Shown here: positions 51,293 through 60,406 of the stretch, in pieces
Layout: each line of letters opens with the position of its first letter
How positions within the stretch are numbered: position 1 is the stretch's first letter
DNA from: Bog-532 sp963830385
GTDB lineage: Bacteria; Actinomycetota; Actinomycetes; Streptosporangiales; Streptosporangiaceae
Direction: 5' to 3'
Length of the DNA stretch: 64,000 nucleotides
Assembly (NCBI GenBank): GCA_963830385.1
Contig: CAWHMD010000009.1
Span: 186,001-250,000 of the forward strand
Made by a program: the position numbers and the translations under genes
The notes under the pieces: model-generated
Seen by the model: the letters and a program-made list of their open reading frames with translations, nothing else
Databases searched by the model: none
Told to the model about the DNA's origin: nothing

Positions 51293-52135
51293 TCAAGCGC
51301 CATCGCCGCGCAGGCTCGCCGGAAGTTCCCGTTGCAGCGCGGCTTGGTACCGCCCCGGCGTCTGGCCCACCGCCCGGCTGAACGCGTCGATGAACGAGCT
51401 CGGGTTCGACCAGCCGCAGACGACCGCGGTGTCGGTGACGCTGGTGCCCTCGGCCAGCAGTACCAGCGAGTAGTGGATCCGCAGCTGGGTCCGCCACCGC
51501 TGGAAGCTCATGGCCAGTTCGCTGGCGAACAGCCGGCTGAGCGTTCGGGCGCTTGCGCCCGCGTGCCGGCCCAGCTCGGCCAGCGTCGCCGGGTTGCCCG
51601 GGTCCTCGCGGAGCCGCCCGGTGACCGCCCGGAGCCGCTCGTCGGCTGGCTCGGGCAGGTGCAGCGGCTGCTCGCTGGATTCCAGCAGCTGGTCCAGGGT
51701 GACCCGCTCCAGCCTCCGCCGGGCCGCCGCGGTCCGGGTGCCCGCCCCGGTCAGCGTCATGATCAGCTCCCGCAGCAGGCCCGAGACGGCGATCACGGTG
51801 GGCTCAGCACGCGGACCGCCCAGCACCAGCGGCTCGGCCGGCCCGCCCGGCCGCTCCAGGCCACGCGGATCGCCCAGCACGCTCGCGGGGAACAGTAGCG
51901 CCCGCATGTCGGTGACCCCGTAGGCCTGATGCTCGTGCTCGGCGCCGGCCGGGACCCAGACCGCGCGGTGCGGCGGTGCCATCCAGGTGCCCCGTTCGGT
52001 GGTCACCCCGAGCAAGCCGTGGGCCGGGTAGATGAGCTGGGCCTGGTCATGAAAGTGCGTGGTGATCCGCTCGCCGGTCTGCAACCGGCGGCGGGTGGCG
52101 GGCGCGACCCGCCGAGGTTGGCGACTTTCCGGCAT
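51293..52135 (-). CDS. AraC family regulator
   Basis: This 280-aa protein has an N-terminal cupin-like effector domain (ITTHFHDQAQLIYPAHGLLG, TWMAPPHRAVWVPAGAEHEH) and a C-terminal double HTH: PATLAELGRHAGASARTLSR, LFASELAMSFQRWRTQLRIH, TDTAVVCGWSNPSSFIDAFS, RAVGQTPGRYQ. The cupin His residues could bind metal or ligand. It is divergent from the MFS gene with 46 bp between. It very likely controls that transporter. The start is ATG 52135. Confidence 0.88.
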   Translation of the reverse strand: MPESRQPRRVAPATRRRLQTGERITTHFHDQAQLIYPAHGLLGVTTERGTWMAPPHRAVWVPAGAEHEHQAYGVTDMRALLFPASVLGDPRGLERPGGPAEPLVLGGPRAEPTVIAVSGLLRELIMTLTGAGTRTAAARRRLERVTLDQLLESSEQPLHLPEPADERLRAVTGRLREDPGNPATLAELGRHAGASARTLSRLFASELAMSFQRWRTQLRIHYSLVLLAEGTSVTDTAVVCGWSNPSSFIDAFSRAVGQTPGRYQAALQRELPASLRGDGA

Positions 52136-52181
52136 CAGCTGTCAGACTACCGGTGGCCTGCCGCCATCGTCGCCCGGCACG

Positions 52182-53408
52182 ATGGCATGCGTGACCTCTC
52201 CGCCTGCAAGTCCGCCCGCCACCGCGCCGCCGCCCGGCGCCGCCCGGCCGCGCCGCCGCCCCGATCCCGCGGTCTGGCTGCTCAGCGCCGGGCACGCGGT
52301 CGACGACCTCTACCAGGGTGCGGTGCCGGCGCTGATCCCGTTCTTCGTCGCGGCCCGGCACTGGGATTACGCGGCCGCCAGCGGGATCACGGTCGCCGCG
52401 ACCGTACTGTCCTCGGTCATCCAGCCGATGTTCGGCCTGCTCACCGACCGGCGGCGCGCGCCCTGGCTGGTCCCGCTGGGGATGAGCGTCGCCGGGGCCG
52501 GCATCGGCCTGTCCGGGCTCAGCCACTACTACTGGCTGACCTGGCTGGCCGTCGCGCTGTCGGGCATCGGGGTGGCCGCCTATCACCCCGAGTCGGCCCG
52601 GCTGGCCCGGCTGGCCGCCCGCGGTTCGCACGAGGCCATGAGCCTGTTCTCCATGGGCGGCAACGTGGGCTTCGCGCTCGGCCCGGTCATCGTCGGCGGC
52701 GTCCTCGGCGCGCTCGGCCCGACCGGCACCCTGCCGTTGCTGGCTCCCGCGCTGGCCTGCGGCCTGATCACCCTGCTGGCCCTGCGCCGGGCGGCCTGGG
52801 CCCGCCAGCCGCGGCCCAGCGTCGCGGCCGGCGCAACCCCGCTGGCCAGCGACTGGCGTGGCTTCACCAAGCTGACCGTGGTGGTGGTCGGCCGCTCGAT
52901 CGTGACCTTCGGGCTCGGCACGTTCCTCGCGTTGCTGGTCGAGCAGCGGCTGCACGCCGGCACCGCCGTCGGGGAGGCCGCGCTCATCACCTTTTACGGA
53001 GCGGGGGCCCTCGGCACCCTGCTCGGCGGGCGGCTGGCCACCCGCTGGGGCCGCGTCCGGGTGGTCCGCGTCGCCTATTTCCTGGCCATCCCCGCCCTGG
53101 CCGCCATCTGGCTGCTGCCTGGCCCGGCGATGTTCGCCGGCATCGCCGCCAGCGCCCTCACCCTCTACGTGCCGTTCTCCCTGCACGTCACCCTGGGCCA
53201 GGACTATCTGCCCGGCCGGGTCGGCACCGCCAGCGGCGTCACTCTCGGCCTGGCCGTCAGCATCGGCGGCGTCGCCTCCCCGCTCATCGCGCTGATTGCC
53301 GACCACACCACCCTGCGCACCGCCTTCGCCGCCCTGACCGTCGTCCCGGTCGTCTGCGCGCTGATCGGCCTGAGCCTGCGCGAGCCCGCCCCCGCGCCGG
53401 CCGCCTGA
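52182..53408 (+). CDS. MFS transporter, fosmidomycin-resistance (Fsr)-like
   Basis: The 408-aa protein has 12 membrane helices. The first helix SAGHAVDDLYQGAVPALIPF is typical of the Fsr group, and QPMFGLLTDRRRAPWLVP is the loop 2-3 motif. FSMGGNVGFALGPVIVGGVL lies in helix 5. The group exports fosmidomycin and other small polar compounds. ATG 52182 is used; GTG 52191 is in frame. It is divergent from an AraC regulator, consistent with an inducible export pump. Confidence 0.85.
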   Translation: MACVTSPPASPPATAPPPGAARPRRRPDPAVWLLSAGHAVDDLYQGAVPALIPFFVAARHWDYAAASGITVAATVLSSVIQPMFGLLTDRRRAPWLVPLGMSVAGAGIGLSGLSHYYWLTWLAVALSGIGVAAYHPESARLARLAARGSHEAMSLFSMGGNVGFALGPVIVGGVLGALGPTGTLPLLAPALACGLITLLALRRAAWARQPRPSVAAGATPLASDWRGFTKLTVVVVGRSIVTFGLGTFLALLVEQRLHAGTAVGEAALITFYGAGALGTLLGGRLATRWGRVRVVRVAYFLAIPALAAIWLLPGPAMFAGIAASALTLYVPFSLHVTLGQDYLPGRVGTASGVTLGLAVSIGGVASPLIALIADHTTLRTAFAALTVVPVVCALIGLSLREPAPAPAA

Positions 53409-53485
53409 CCGCCCCCGCCCGCCTGACCGGTCGCTGGCCCACACCCTGGCGGGTCGTGGTCACGCCGAGCTGGCCAGCTAGTCAG

Positions 53486-54244
53486 CTAGTCAGCAAGGTC
53501 GGCCAGGACGCTGGTCAGCAGCTGCGGTGCCCGCGGCCCCGCGTCCGGCTCCGGGCGCCAGGTGCAGGCCACCCCGACGGCGGCCACCCGCCCGGTCCCG
53601 ATGATCATCCGCAGCGCACCGGTCACCTGGGCCAGCCCCGGCCCGCCCGACGCCGGGTAGCGCAGGCCGCCCACCTCGGCCGGGTCCACCACGTCGAGGT
53701 CGAGGTGCAGGTACAGCGGGCCGCCGGGCAGCAGCCCGGGCGACAGCCCGGCCACGTCGCTGCGCTGGATCCGGGCCCCGGCCAGGTAACTGACTTCCGG
53801 CGGGTCGAGGTCGCGGACGCCGGCCAGCACGATCCGGTCCTCGGGCACCGGCCGCAAACCCAGCCGGGTGGCGATCAGCTCCGGCCGGTAACCGGTGAGA
53901 ATCCGCACCGGCAGGCCCCCCAGATAGCCGGACGCCGACGTCTCCAGCGTCTGCACGTCGCCGTGCGCGTCGAACCACACCACGGCCGGGTCGACGGCCG
54001 CCCGCTGCAGCCCGGCCACCGTCCCCAGCGCCGTGCCGCAGTCGCCGGAGACCACCACCGGCACCTGCCCAGCCGCCACCGCCCGGCTGACCGCCTCCGC
54101 GACCGCGCCGAACAGCGTCCCCAGCGAATCCCACACGCCGCCGTCCCCGGCCAGCGGCACCTGCACGGTCTCGTTCACCGCGAGCGGCAGGCCCAGCCCG
54201 GGCAGCCGTTCGTCCAGGTGGTAAGGCACCCCGATCACATACAC
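53486..54244 (-). CDS. Arginase/agmatinase-fold protein
   Basis: This 252-aa ureohydrolase-fold protein carries SGDCGTALGTVAGLQR in place of the usual GGDHS (Cys where a metal-binding His is common), then WFDAHGDVQT (DAHGDxxT) and LHLDLDVVDPAEVGGL (DxDxxDP). Four Asp and one His metal ligands therefore remain. GDC is seen in some arginase-like members such as formiminoglutamase-type relatives. The reaction is uncertain. The start ATG is close to the divergent end of the map region. Confidence 0.8.
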   Translation of the reverse strand: MYVIGVPYHLDERLPGLGLPLAVNETVQVPLAGDGGVWDSLGTLFGAVAEAVSRAVAAGQVPVVVSGDCGTALGTVAGLQRAAVDPAVVWFDAHGDVQTLETSASGYLGGLPVRILTGYRPELIATRLGLRPVPEDRIVLAGVRDLDPPEVSYLAGARIQRSDVAGLSPGLLPGGPLYLHLDLDVVDPAEVGGLRYPASGGPGLAQVTGALRMIIGTGRVAAVGVACTWRPEPDAGPRAPQLLTSVLADLAD

Positions 54245-54290
54245 GCCAGCAGACTAACCCGCGCCGGTCAGGCCCGGCGCGGCCCGGCGA

Positions 54291-55061
54291 TCAGGGCCGG
54301 GTGGTCAGGATGCGCGGGCCACCCGGCGTGATCGCCACCGTGTGCTCGACGTGAACGCCGCGCGAGCCGTCCCCGCTGCGCAGCGTCCAGCCGTCCTTGT
54401 CGACCCGGTACTCGTCGCGCCCCCCGGCCAGGAACCAGGGCTCAATCGCGATGACCAGGCCGGGCTCCAGCCGCACGCCGCGGCGGGGCCGGCCCTCGTT
54501 GGGGACCGACGGCGACTCGTGCATGCTGTGGCCCACGCCGTGCCCGCCGAAGTCGGTGTTGATGCCGTAGCCGCCGGCCCGGCCGACTTTGCCGATCGCG
54601 GCCGAGATGTCGCCGATCTTCGCGCCCGGCCGGGCGGCGGCGATGCCCGCCGCCAGGGCGGCCTCGGCCGTGGCGATCAGCTTCTCGTCGGCCGGCCGGG
54701 GCTGGCCGACGATCACCGAGATCGCGGCGTCCCCGGCCCAGCCGTTCAGCACCGCACCGCAGTCGATACTGAGCAGATCGCCGTCTTTGAGCCGGTAGCC
54801 GTCGGGGATGCCGTGCAGCACCGCGTCGTTGACCGACGTGCAGATGACCCCGGGGTACGGGCTCTGCGCGAAGCTGGGCTGGTAGCCCAGGAACGGCGAG
54901 GACGCACCGGCGTCGGCCAGTACCTTGCGCGCCGTCTGGTCCAGCTCGATCAGCGACACCCCGACCTCGGCCGCGGCTCGCACCGCGGCCAGGATGTCCG
55001 CGACGACCACACCCGCCGCGTGCATATCCTCGATCTCGTCGGCTGTCTTCAGTTCGATCAC
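54291..55061 (-). CDS. map: Type I methionyl aminopeptidase
   Basis: The protein removes the N-terminal Met from new proteins. It is 256 aa, the normal length. All metal ligands align with E. coli MetAP: Asp100 (SIDCGA), Asp111 (GWAGDAA), His174 (GGHGVGH), Glu207 (IEPWF) and Glu239 (VEHTV), with His83 in LHGIP. The start is GTG 55061, with AGGAG 5 nt upstream. The gene is divergent from an XRE regulator; one TACCGGTA operator ends just before its ribosome site. Its place here, not beside secY/adk, suggests a second or regulated MetAP. Confidence 0.93.
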   Translation of the reverse strand: MIELKTADEIEDMHAAGVVVADILAAVRAAAEVGVSLIELDQTARKVLADAGASSPFLGYQPSFAQSPYPGVICTSVNDAVLHGIPDGYRLKDGDLLSIDCGAVLNGWAGDAAISVIVGQPRPADEKLIATAEAALAAGIAAARPGAKIGDISAAIGKVGRAGGYGINTDFGGHGVGHSMHESPSVPNEGRPRRGVRLEPGLVIAIEPWFLAGGRDEYRVDKDGWTLRSGDGSRGVHVEHTVAITPGGPRILTTRP

Positions 55062-55070
55062 AGCATCTCC

Positions 55071-55092
55071 TACCGGTATTTCTATACCGGTA
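55071..55092. promoter_or_regulatory. Twin TACCGGTA operators between map and XRE gene
   Basis: TACCGGTA occurs at 55071-55078 and 55085-55092, 14 bp apart start to start, each a palindrome. Both sit just upstream of TATAAT. On the other strand one abuts AGGAG of map. A bound repressor would block both genes. The adjacent XRE protein is the likely binder. Confidence 0.75.
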
Positions 55093-55093
55093 T

Positions 55094-55099
55094 TATAAT
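55094..55099 (+). promoter_or_regulatory. Consensus -10 box, leaderless XRE transcript
   Basis: TATAAT is a perfect -10, rare at this GC content, and ends 6 nt before the XRE ATG (55106). The message should begin at or near that codon with no ribosome site. Confidence 0.7.
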
Positions 55100-55105
55100 G
55101 CCATC

Positions 55106-55384
55106 ATGGTCCGGCCGATGCTCACCCCTGCCGAGCGAGCCCGAGGTCAGCGGCTCGGCGCCGCGCTGCGCGAGGCGCGCGGTGACCGCAGCATGGTCGA
55201 GGTCGCCGCCTGCGCCGGCGTCCCGGTGGAGACGTTGCGCAAGATCGAGACCGGCCGCATCCCGACCCCGGCCTTCTTCACCGTGGCCGCGCTGGCCGAC
55301 GCGGTCGGGATCAGCCTCGGCCAGCTGGCCGGCACCGTCGTCCCCGCAGAAAGCGAGCCCGGCGCCTCCGCCCTCACCGCTTGA
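55106..55384 (+). CDS. XRE-family transcriptional regulator
   Basis: The 92-aa protein is one Cro/C1 HTH: RLGAALREARGDRSMVEVAA, CAGVPVETLRKIETGRIPTP, AFFTVAALADAVGISLGQLA. It lacks any second domain, so it should be a simple repressor. Leaderless start at ATG 55106. It is divergent from map and probably binds the twin TACCGGTA sites, controlling itself and map. Its stop overlaps the convergent alpha/beta hydrolase by 11 nt. Confidence 0.87.
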   Translation: MVRPMLTPAERARGQRLGAALREARGDRSMVEVAACAGVPVETLRKIETGRIPTPAFFTVAALADAVGISLGQLAGTVVPAESEPGASALTA

Positions 55385-56267
55385 GCAGGTCCCGGATCAG
55401 GCCGGTGACCTGTTCGGGTGCTTCCTCGGCCATGAAGTGCCCGGCGTCCAGGGTCTGGTGCACCAGGTCCGGCGCCCAGGCCGCCCACAGCTCGGCCGCC
55501 TTGTAGCCGAGGGCTGCCCCCCAGTCCTGCTGCACGACGCTGACCGGCATCGCCAGCGTGTGCCCGGCCGCGCGGTCGGCCCGGTCGTGCTCGAGGTCAA
55601 CGCCGGCCGAGGCCCGGTAGTCGGCCACGATCGACGGCACCGCCGCCCGGCTGGCCCGCAGGTACTCGGCCCGCACGCCGTCCGGGATGGCCTTCCGATC
55701 GCGGGCCCAGACGGTCAGGAAATGGCCGAAGAACTCGTCCGCGCTGGCCTCGATCATCCGCTCCGGCAGCCCCGGGGGCTGGGCCATCAGGTACAGGGGC
55801 CAGGCGACCGCCGCGCTCGCGCCGTGCAGGATGTCCCACATGTCGGAGGTCGTCAGCACGTCCAGCACTGCCAGCTGGCTGACCTTTTCTGGGTGGTCGA
55901 GCCCGGCCCGGATGGCCACCAGCGCGCCGCGGTCGTGCCCCGCCACGGCGAACCGGCCGTACCCGAGCGCCGCCGCCAGCGCCACGATGTCGGCCGCCAT
56001 CGTGCGCTTGGCGTAACCGCCCGCGCCGTCCGGGCCGTCCGGGCCGGCCGCGGGCTTGTCGCTGTCGCCGTAGCCGCGCAGGTCCGGGCAGATCACGGTG
56101 TAGTCGGCGGCCAGCGCGGCGGCCACGTGCCGCCACATCAGATGCGTCTGCGGGAACCCGTGCAGCAGCACGACCGGGGAGCCGCTGCCGCCGACGGCGG
56201 TGTGCAGCGCCACCCCGTCGGCGACGGGCACGCGGTCGTAGCGGAAGCCGGGAATGGTCAGGCTCAT
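55374..56267 (-). CDS. Alpha/beta hydrolase (epoxide hydrolase/haloalkane dehalogenase-like)
   Basis: The 297-aa protein has oxyanion motif LLHGFPQTHLMWRHVA, ICPDLRGYGDSDKP, nucleophile elbow VAGHDRGALVAIRAGL with Asp (GHDRG) as the nucleophile and so an ester-intermediate mechanism, and the catalytic His in DAGHFMAEEAPEQV. This fits soluble epoxide hydrolases, haloalkane and fluoroacetate dehalogenases. ATG 56267 has GGAGG upstream; the much longer ORF beyond is antisense to the next gene. The substrate is not known. Confidence 0.88.
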   Translation of the reverse strand: MSLTIPGFRYDRVPVADGVALHTAVGGSGSPVVLLHGFPQTHLMWRHVAAALAADYTVICPDLRGYGDSDKPAAGPDGPDGAGGYAKRTMAADIVALAAALGYGRFAVAGHDRGALVAIRAGLDHPEKVSQLAVLDVLTTSDMWDILHGASAAVAWPLYLMAQPPGLPERMIEASADEFFGHFLTVWARDRKAIPDGVRAEYLRASRAAVPSIVADYRASAGVDLEHDRADRAAGHTLAMPVSVVQQDWGAALGYKAAELWAAWAPDLVHQTLDAGHFMAEEAPEQVTGLIRDLLKR

Positions 56268-56330
56268 CGGTACCCTCCTGGTTGAGATGTCTCCACCATG
56301 CCGCCGCCCGATCAGCATCCGGTCAGCACG

Positions 56331-58319
56331 ATGAAGTTCGGCGTGCTCGGGCCGGTCACCGCCTGGGACGGCGACGGCCGCGAGGTGGACCTGAAAGGCC
56401 CCCGCCACCGGGCAGTGCTGGCCCGGCTGATCGTGGCCCGGGGCCGGGTGGTCCCGCTGGACGTGCTGATCGACGACCTGTGGCCGGTTCCGCCGCCCGG
56501 CGCCGTGGGCGCGATCCGCACGTTCGTCGGCGCGCTCCGGCAGTCCCTCGAACCGGGCCGGGCGCCCCGGGCGCCGTCTCGGCTGCTGGTCACCCAGGGC
56601 CCCGGCTACGCGCTGGCCGCCGGCCCGGCCGACGTGGACGCTGTGCACTTCGAGCAACTCGCCGCGGCCGCCACCACCGCCGCCCCGGCCCGTGTACTGG
56701 AACTGGCCGCCGACGGCCTGGCCTGCTGGCGCGGTCCGGCCTACGCCGGGCTGGCCGGCGAACCGTGGGCCGCCGCCGAGTGTGCCCGGCTCACCGAGAC
56801 CCGCCTCGGCCTGGCCGAACGGCAGGCCGAGGCCCGGCTCGCGCTCGGGTTCGCCGCCCAGGTGGTGCCCGACCTCGACGCTCACACCGCCCAGCACCCG
56901 TGGCGGGAGGACGCCTGGCGGCTGCTGGCGCTGGCTCTGTACCGGAGCGGGCGCCAGGCCGACGCGCTGGCGGCGATCCGCCGGGCCCGGGCGCGGCTGG
57001 CCACCGAGCTCGGCCTCGACCCCGGCCCCCGGCTGGCCGCCCTCGAGCGGGACATCCTGCGCCAGGCCGATCACCTGGACACCGCGGCCGGTGACGTGTG
57101 GGCCGGCACCGCCACCGCCTACCAGGGCACGGCCGGCTACCAGGGCACGGCCGGCGCCTTCACCCGCAACCGGCTGGAATCGGCGGCGACGCTGGCCGGC
57201 AGCCTCGCCCTGGCGGGCGGGAATCGGCTGACCGACGCCATGAGTCAGCGGCTGGCCGCGATCGAGTCGGCCGAGCGGTTCGGCGACCCCGAACTGACCG
57301 CCCGGGTGATCGGGAACTTCGACGTCCCCGGGATCTGGCCCCGGTCCGATGACCCGGTGCTGGCCGCCCGCATCGTGGGCGCCTGCGAGCGGACCCTCGA
57401 CGCCCTCCCGGCCGGCGGCCGCGACGCGCTCCGGGCCCGGGTGCTGGCCACGATCGCGCTGGAGTCACGGGGGAGCCGCGACCCCCGCCCGCAGGTGGCC
57501 GCGCGCCAGGCCGAGGACCTCGCCCGGCAGCTCGGTGATCCCCAGCTGCTGGCGTTCACGCTGGCCGGGGTGTTCATGCAGACTTGCGACCGGCCCGGGC
57601 TGGCCGCCCGCCGGGACGGTATCGGGGCCGAAATCCTGGCCCTGGCCACCCGGCACGGCCTGGTCAACTTCGAGGTCCTCGCCCGGCTGATCCGGCTGCA
57701 GGCCCTGAGCGGCCTGGGCGACTTTACGGCCGCCGACGCTCAGGCCACCGCCCTCGACGACCTCACCGCCCGCCACGAACGGCCGCTGGTAAGCGTGTTC
57801 ACCACCTGGTACCGGGCCATGCGGTCGGCCGCCACCGGCGCTGTCCCGTCCGCCGCCGAGCAGTCCTACCGCGACGCGGCCAAGCTGCTCGACGGCGCAG
57901 GCATGCCTGGCGTTGAACAAGGCCTGCTCCCGCTCGCGCTGCTCTGCCTGCGGGTCTGGCACCGCCAGCCCGCGAATTTTCCGGCCGGCACCGACTGGGG
58001 ACCGTACGAGCCCTGGGCCCGCCCCTGGCTGCTGCTGGCCGGGCATCCCGAGCACCAGGCCACTGGCCATCTGGAAAACCCTGAAAACGTTCTTACCGCC
58101 CTGCGCTTGACCCCGCCGCCGGCGCCCGGCCTGCTCACCGAGGCCCTGTGGTGCCTGACCGCCCGCGCCGCCGTCACGCTGAACGACCCGGGCACGGCCC
58201 GCACCGCCTGCGAAGCCCTCCACCCGGCCGCCGCCGAGATAGCCGGCGCCGCCAGCGGCCTCCTGACCGCCGGCCCCGTCCGCGACTACCTGACCGAAGC
58301 CGCCCCCCTCCTCACCTAA
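56331..58319 (+). CDS. SARP/BTAD transcriptional regulator without NB-ARC
   Basis: The protein has 662 aa. The N-terminus is an OmpR-like winged helix (FGVLGPVTAWDGDGREVDLK, HRAVLARLIVARGRVVPLDV, VGAIRTFVGALRQSLEP), then the BTAD bacterial transcription activation domain (about 95-240; YALAAGPADVDAVHFEQLAA, DAWRLLALALYRSGRQADAL). The remaining 420 residues are helical and TPR-like, without Walker motifs, so this is a truncated-type AfsR relative. ATG 56331 begins at the conserved MKFGVLGP; ATG 56298 is possible. It is divergent from the hydrolase. No antibiotic cluster is beside it. Confidence 0.83.
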   Translation: MKFGVLGPVTAWDGDGREVDLKGPRHRAVLARLIVARGRVVPLDVLIDDLWPVPPPGAVGAIRTFVGALRQSLEPGRAPRAPSRLLVTQGPGYALAAGPADVDAVHFEQLAAAATTAAPARVLELAADGLACWRGPAYAGLAGEPWAAAECARLTETRLGLAERQAEARLALGFAAQVVPDLDAHTAQHPWREDAWRLLALALYRSGRQADALAAIRRARARLATELGLDPGPRLAALERDILRQADHLDTAAGDVWAGTATAYQGTAGYQGTAGAFTRNRLESAATLAGSLALAGGNRLTDAMSQRLAAIESAERFGDPELTARVIGNFDVPGIWPRSDDPVLAARIVGACERTLDALPAGGRDALRARVLATIALESRGSRDPRPQVAARQAEDLARQLGDPQLLAFTLAGVFMQTCDRPGLAARRDGIGAEILALATRHGLVNFEVLARLIRLQALSGLGDFTAADAQATALDDLTARHERPLVSVFTTWYRAMRSAATGAVPSAAEQSYRDAAKLLDGAGMPGVEQGLLPLALLCLRVWHRQPANFPAGTDWGPYEPWARPWLLLAGHPEHQATGHLENPENVLTALRLTPPPAPGLLTEALWCLTARAAVTLNDPGTARTACEALHPAAAEIAGAASGLLTAGPVRDYLTEAAPLLT

Positions 58320-58357
58320 CCCCGCCCTCCGCCTGGCGTGCCGTCCGGCCGCAGGGC

Positions 58358-59530
58358 TTACTCGTCCGCGGCCGGTCCCTCCGTCCGGCGTGCCGCCCGG
58401 CCGCGGGCCTGCTCGATCGAGGTCAGCCCGGCCGCCCGCACCCGCCGGGCCAGCCCATCCTGGATCTGCCGAGGCCAGGCCGGCCCGCCGTAGACGAACC
58501 CGGTGTAGGCCTGCACCAGCGTCGCCCCGGCGCCGATCCGCTCCCAGGCATCGTCGGCGGTCTCGATCCCGCCTGCCGCGATCAGCACCAGCCGGTCGCC
58601 GGTGCGCGCGTACAGCCGCCGCAGCACGTCCAGCGCCCGCGCCCGCAACGGCGCCCCCGACAGGCCGCCGGCCCCGGCCGCCGCCACCAGGGCCGGGTCG
58701 CTGGCCAGCCCGTCCCGCCCGATCGTGGTGTTGGTCGCAATGATCCCGTCCAGCCCCAGCTCCAGCGCCAGGTCGGCGATCGCGTCCACGTCCCCGTCGG
58801 CCAGATCGGGCGCGATCTTCACCAGCAACGGCACCCGCCGCCCGGTCCCCACCTCATCGAGGGCCGCCCGGACCGCGGTCAGCAGCGGCCGCAGCGTCGC
58901 GGTCGCCTGCAGGTCCCGCAGCCCCGGCGTGTTCGGCGAGCTCACGTTGACCACCACGTAGCCCGCCACCGGCGCCACCAGCCGGGCGCTGGCCACGTAG
59001 TCCGCGACCGCCTGGTCAGCCGGCACCACCTTGGTCTTCCCGATGTTCACCCCCACCGCCACCGGCCCGCCCGCCCCCGAACGCCCCCCAAACCTCCCGC
59101 GCCCCACACGCCTCTCAAGCCCGGCGCGACCCGCCAGCCGCGCCGCCGCGGCCGCGGCCCCGTCGTTGTTGAACCCCATCCGGTTGATCAGCGCCCGGTC
59201 AGCCGTCAGCCGGAACATTCGCGGCCGCGGGTTCCCCGGCTGCGGCTGCGCCGTCACGGTCCCGACCTCGACGAACGCGAAGCCGAGGGCGCCCAGGGCG
59301 TCCGCGCCGCGGGCGTCCTTGTCGAACCCGGCCGCCAGCCCCAGCGGCCCCGGCAGGTCCAGCCCGAGCGCCCGCACCCGGAGCACCGGATCGCGTGCGG
59401 CGAACCAGCTGCGCAACAGCGCCGGGCCGCCGGGGACCGCCCCGGCCAGCCGGATCAGCCCGAACGCGGCCCGGTGGGCACCCTCGGGCGGCAGCCGCCG
59501 CAGCACCGTCCGGTACGCCAGCTTGTACAT
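58358..59530 (-). CDS. pyrD: Dihydroorotate dehydrogenase, quinone type (class 2)
   Basis: The protein carries out the fourth step of pyrimidine synthesis with FMN and quinone. The 390-aa protein has the class 2 membrane-contact N-terminus (YKLAYRTVLRRLPPEGAHR), PLGLAAGFDKDARGADALGA, INRMGFNNDGAAAAAARL, VVNVSSPNTPGLRDLQ (catalytic Ser), LVKIAPDLADGDVDAI, GIIATNTTIGRD and LIAAGGIETADDAWERIGAG. An Arg/Gly-rich insertion (GLERRVGRGRFGGRSGAGGP) precedes VAVGVNIGKTK and is unusual. ATG 59530. Confidence 0.92.
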   Translation of the reverse strand: MYKLAYRTVLRRLPPEGAHRAAFGLIRLAGAVPGGPALLRSWFAARDPVLRVRALGLDLPGPLGLAAGFDKDARGADALGALGFAFVEVGTVTAQPQPGNPRPRMFRLTADRALINRMGFNNDGAAAAAARLAGRAGLERRVGRGRFGGRSGAGGPVAVGVNIGKTKVVPADQAVADYVASARLVAPVAGYVVVNVSSPNTPGLRDLQATATLRPLLTAVRAALDEVGTGRRVPLLVKIAPDLADGDVDAIADLALELGLDGIIATNTTIGRDGLASDPALVAAAGAGGLSGAPLRARALDVLRRLYARTGDRLVLIAAGGIETADDAWERIGAGATLVQAYTGFVYGGPAWPRQIQDGLARRVRAAGLTSIEQARGRAARRTEGPAADE

Positions 59531-59706
59531 CTCAGCCCGCCGTCCGGTGGTGCCGCCCAGTCTGCCCGTTACTCACGGCAAGCGACCCTATCGCCCCGCC
59601 TTGTGCTCGCGACCTGCGACGCTGGTATCGATGTGTGCCGCATCTGCCACGCCTTGTTCATCGCGGCGTCACGTTCTGTCGGCATTGCGACTCGTATCAT
59701 GAGCCA

Positions 59707-60366
59707 ATGAAAGCGGTCCGGAGTTGTGCGCAGTGCGGCACCGAATTCGAACCTCGTCGCGAGCACGCACGATTCTGTTCCGCCGAGTGCCGGATCCGCT
59801 GGAATCGGGAGCACCTGACCGACGCGTCCGCCGAGCAGCGCGCGCTGGAGTGGTCGCTGGCGGGGATGCGGGACGTCACCGAGCGGCTGGCGCTGTGCCG
59901 GCCCGAAGAGGACGGCGTGGTGGCCCTCTCCGCCGTCGCCGAAGCCGTCTGGTGGGTCACGATCATCGACGCCCGGCTGATCCGGCAGTACATGGACATC
60001 TACGAGGCGGTGCTGGCCGCCCACGAACCGGCCCAGCGCTCGATGGTCGAAGGCACCCTGGCCGGCCTGCGGTTCGTCCGCAACCAGACCAGCAGCGAGA
60101 CGATCAGCGAAGACTTCATCAGCCCGCCCACCGGGGCCAGGAAGTACGGGGTGCCCGCTGCCTGGCACTGGAACCACATCGCTGAGCCCGCCCTCGACCA
60201 GCTCCCCGACGACGTCCGCTCCTGGGAACGCACCCGTTACCAGGAGTACGAGGCCTGGCTGGCCGGCAACGTCATCGGCGACGTGTTCCAGCGCGCCACC
60301 GGCTTCCTCGACCGGGCCGTCGCCCGCGTCGCCGCCGTGGCCCGGGCGTTAACCTTCATCAATTGA
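59707..60366 (+). CDS. Zinc-finger protein of unknown function
   Basis: The 219-aa protein starts with a small metal-binding finger, Cys7/Cys10 and Cys24/Cys28 (SCAQCGTEFEPRREHARFCS, AECRIRWN), like those of MYND/FCS-type or restriction-linked fingers. The rest is helical (VVALSAVAEAVWWVTIIDAR, SMVEGTLAGLRFVRNQTSSE, WERTRYQEYEAWLAGNVIGD) and matches no family I can name; similar proteins are common in actinobacteria. The start ATG 59707 has no clear ribosome site. Confidence 0.7.
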   Translation: MKAVRSCAQCGTEFEPRREHARFCSAECRIRWNREHLTDASAEQRALEWSLAGMRDVTERLALCRPEEDGVVALSAVAEAVWWVTIIDARLIRQYMDIYEAVLAAHEPAQRSMVEGTLAGLRFVRNQTSSETISEDFISPPTGARKYGVPAAWHWNHIAEPALDQLPDDVRSWERTRYQEYEAWLAGNVIGDVFQRATGFLDRAVARVAAVARALTFIN

Positions 60367-60406
60367 CGCCGTCCCACGGCCGGGCCGCGCTGCGACTCCC
60401 GGTCCG

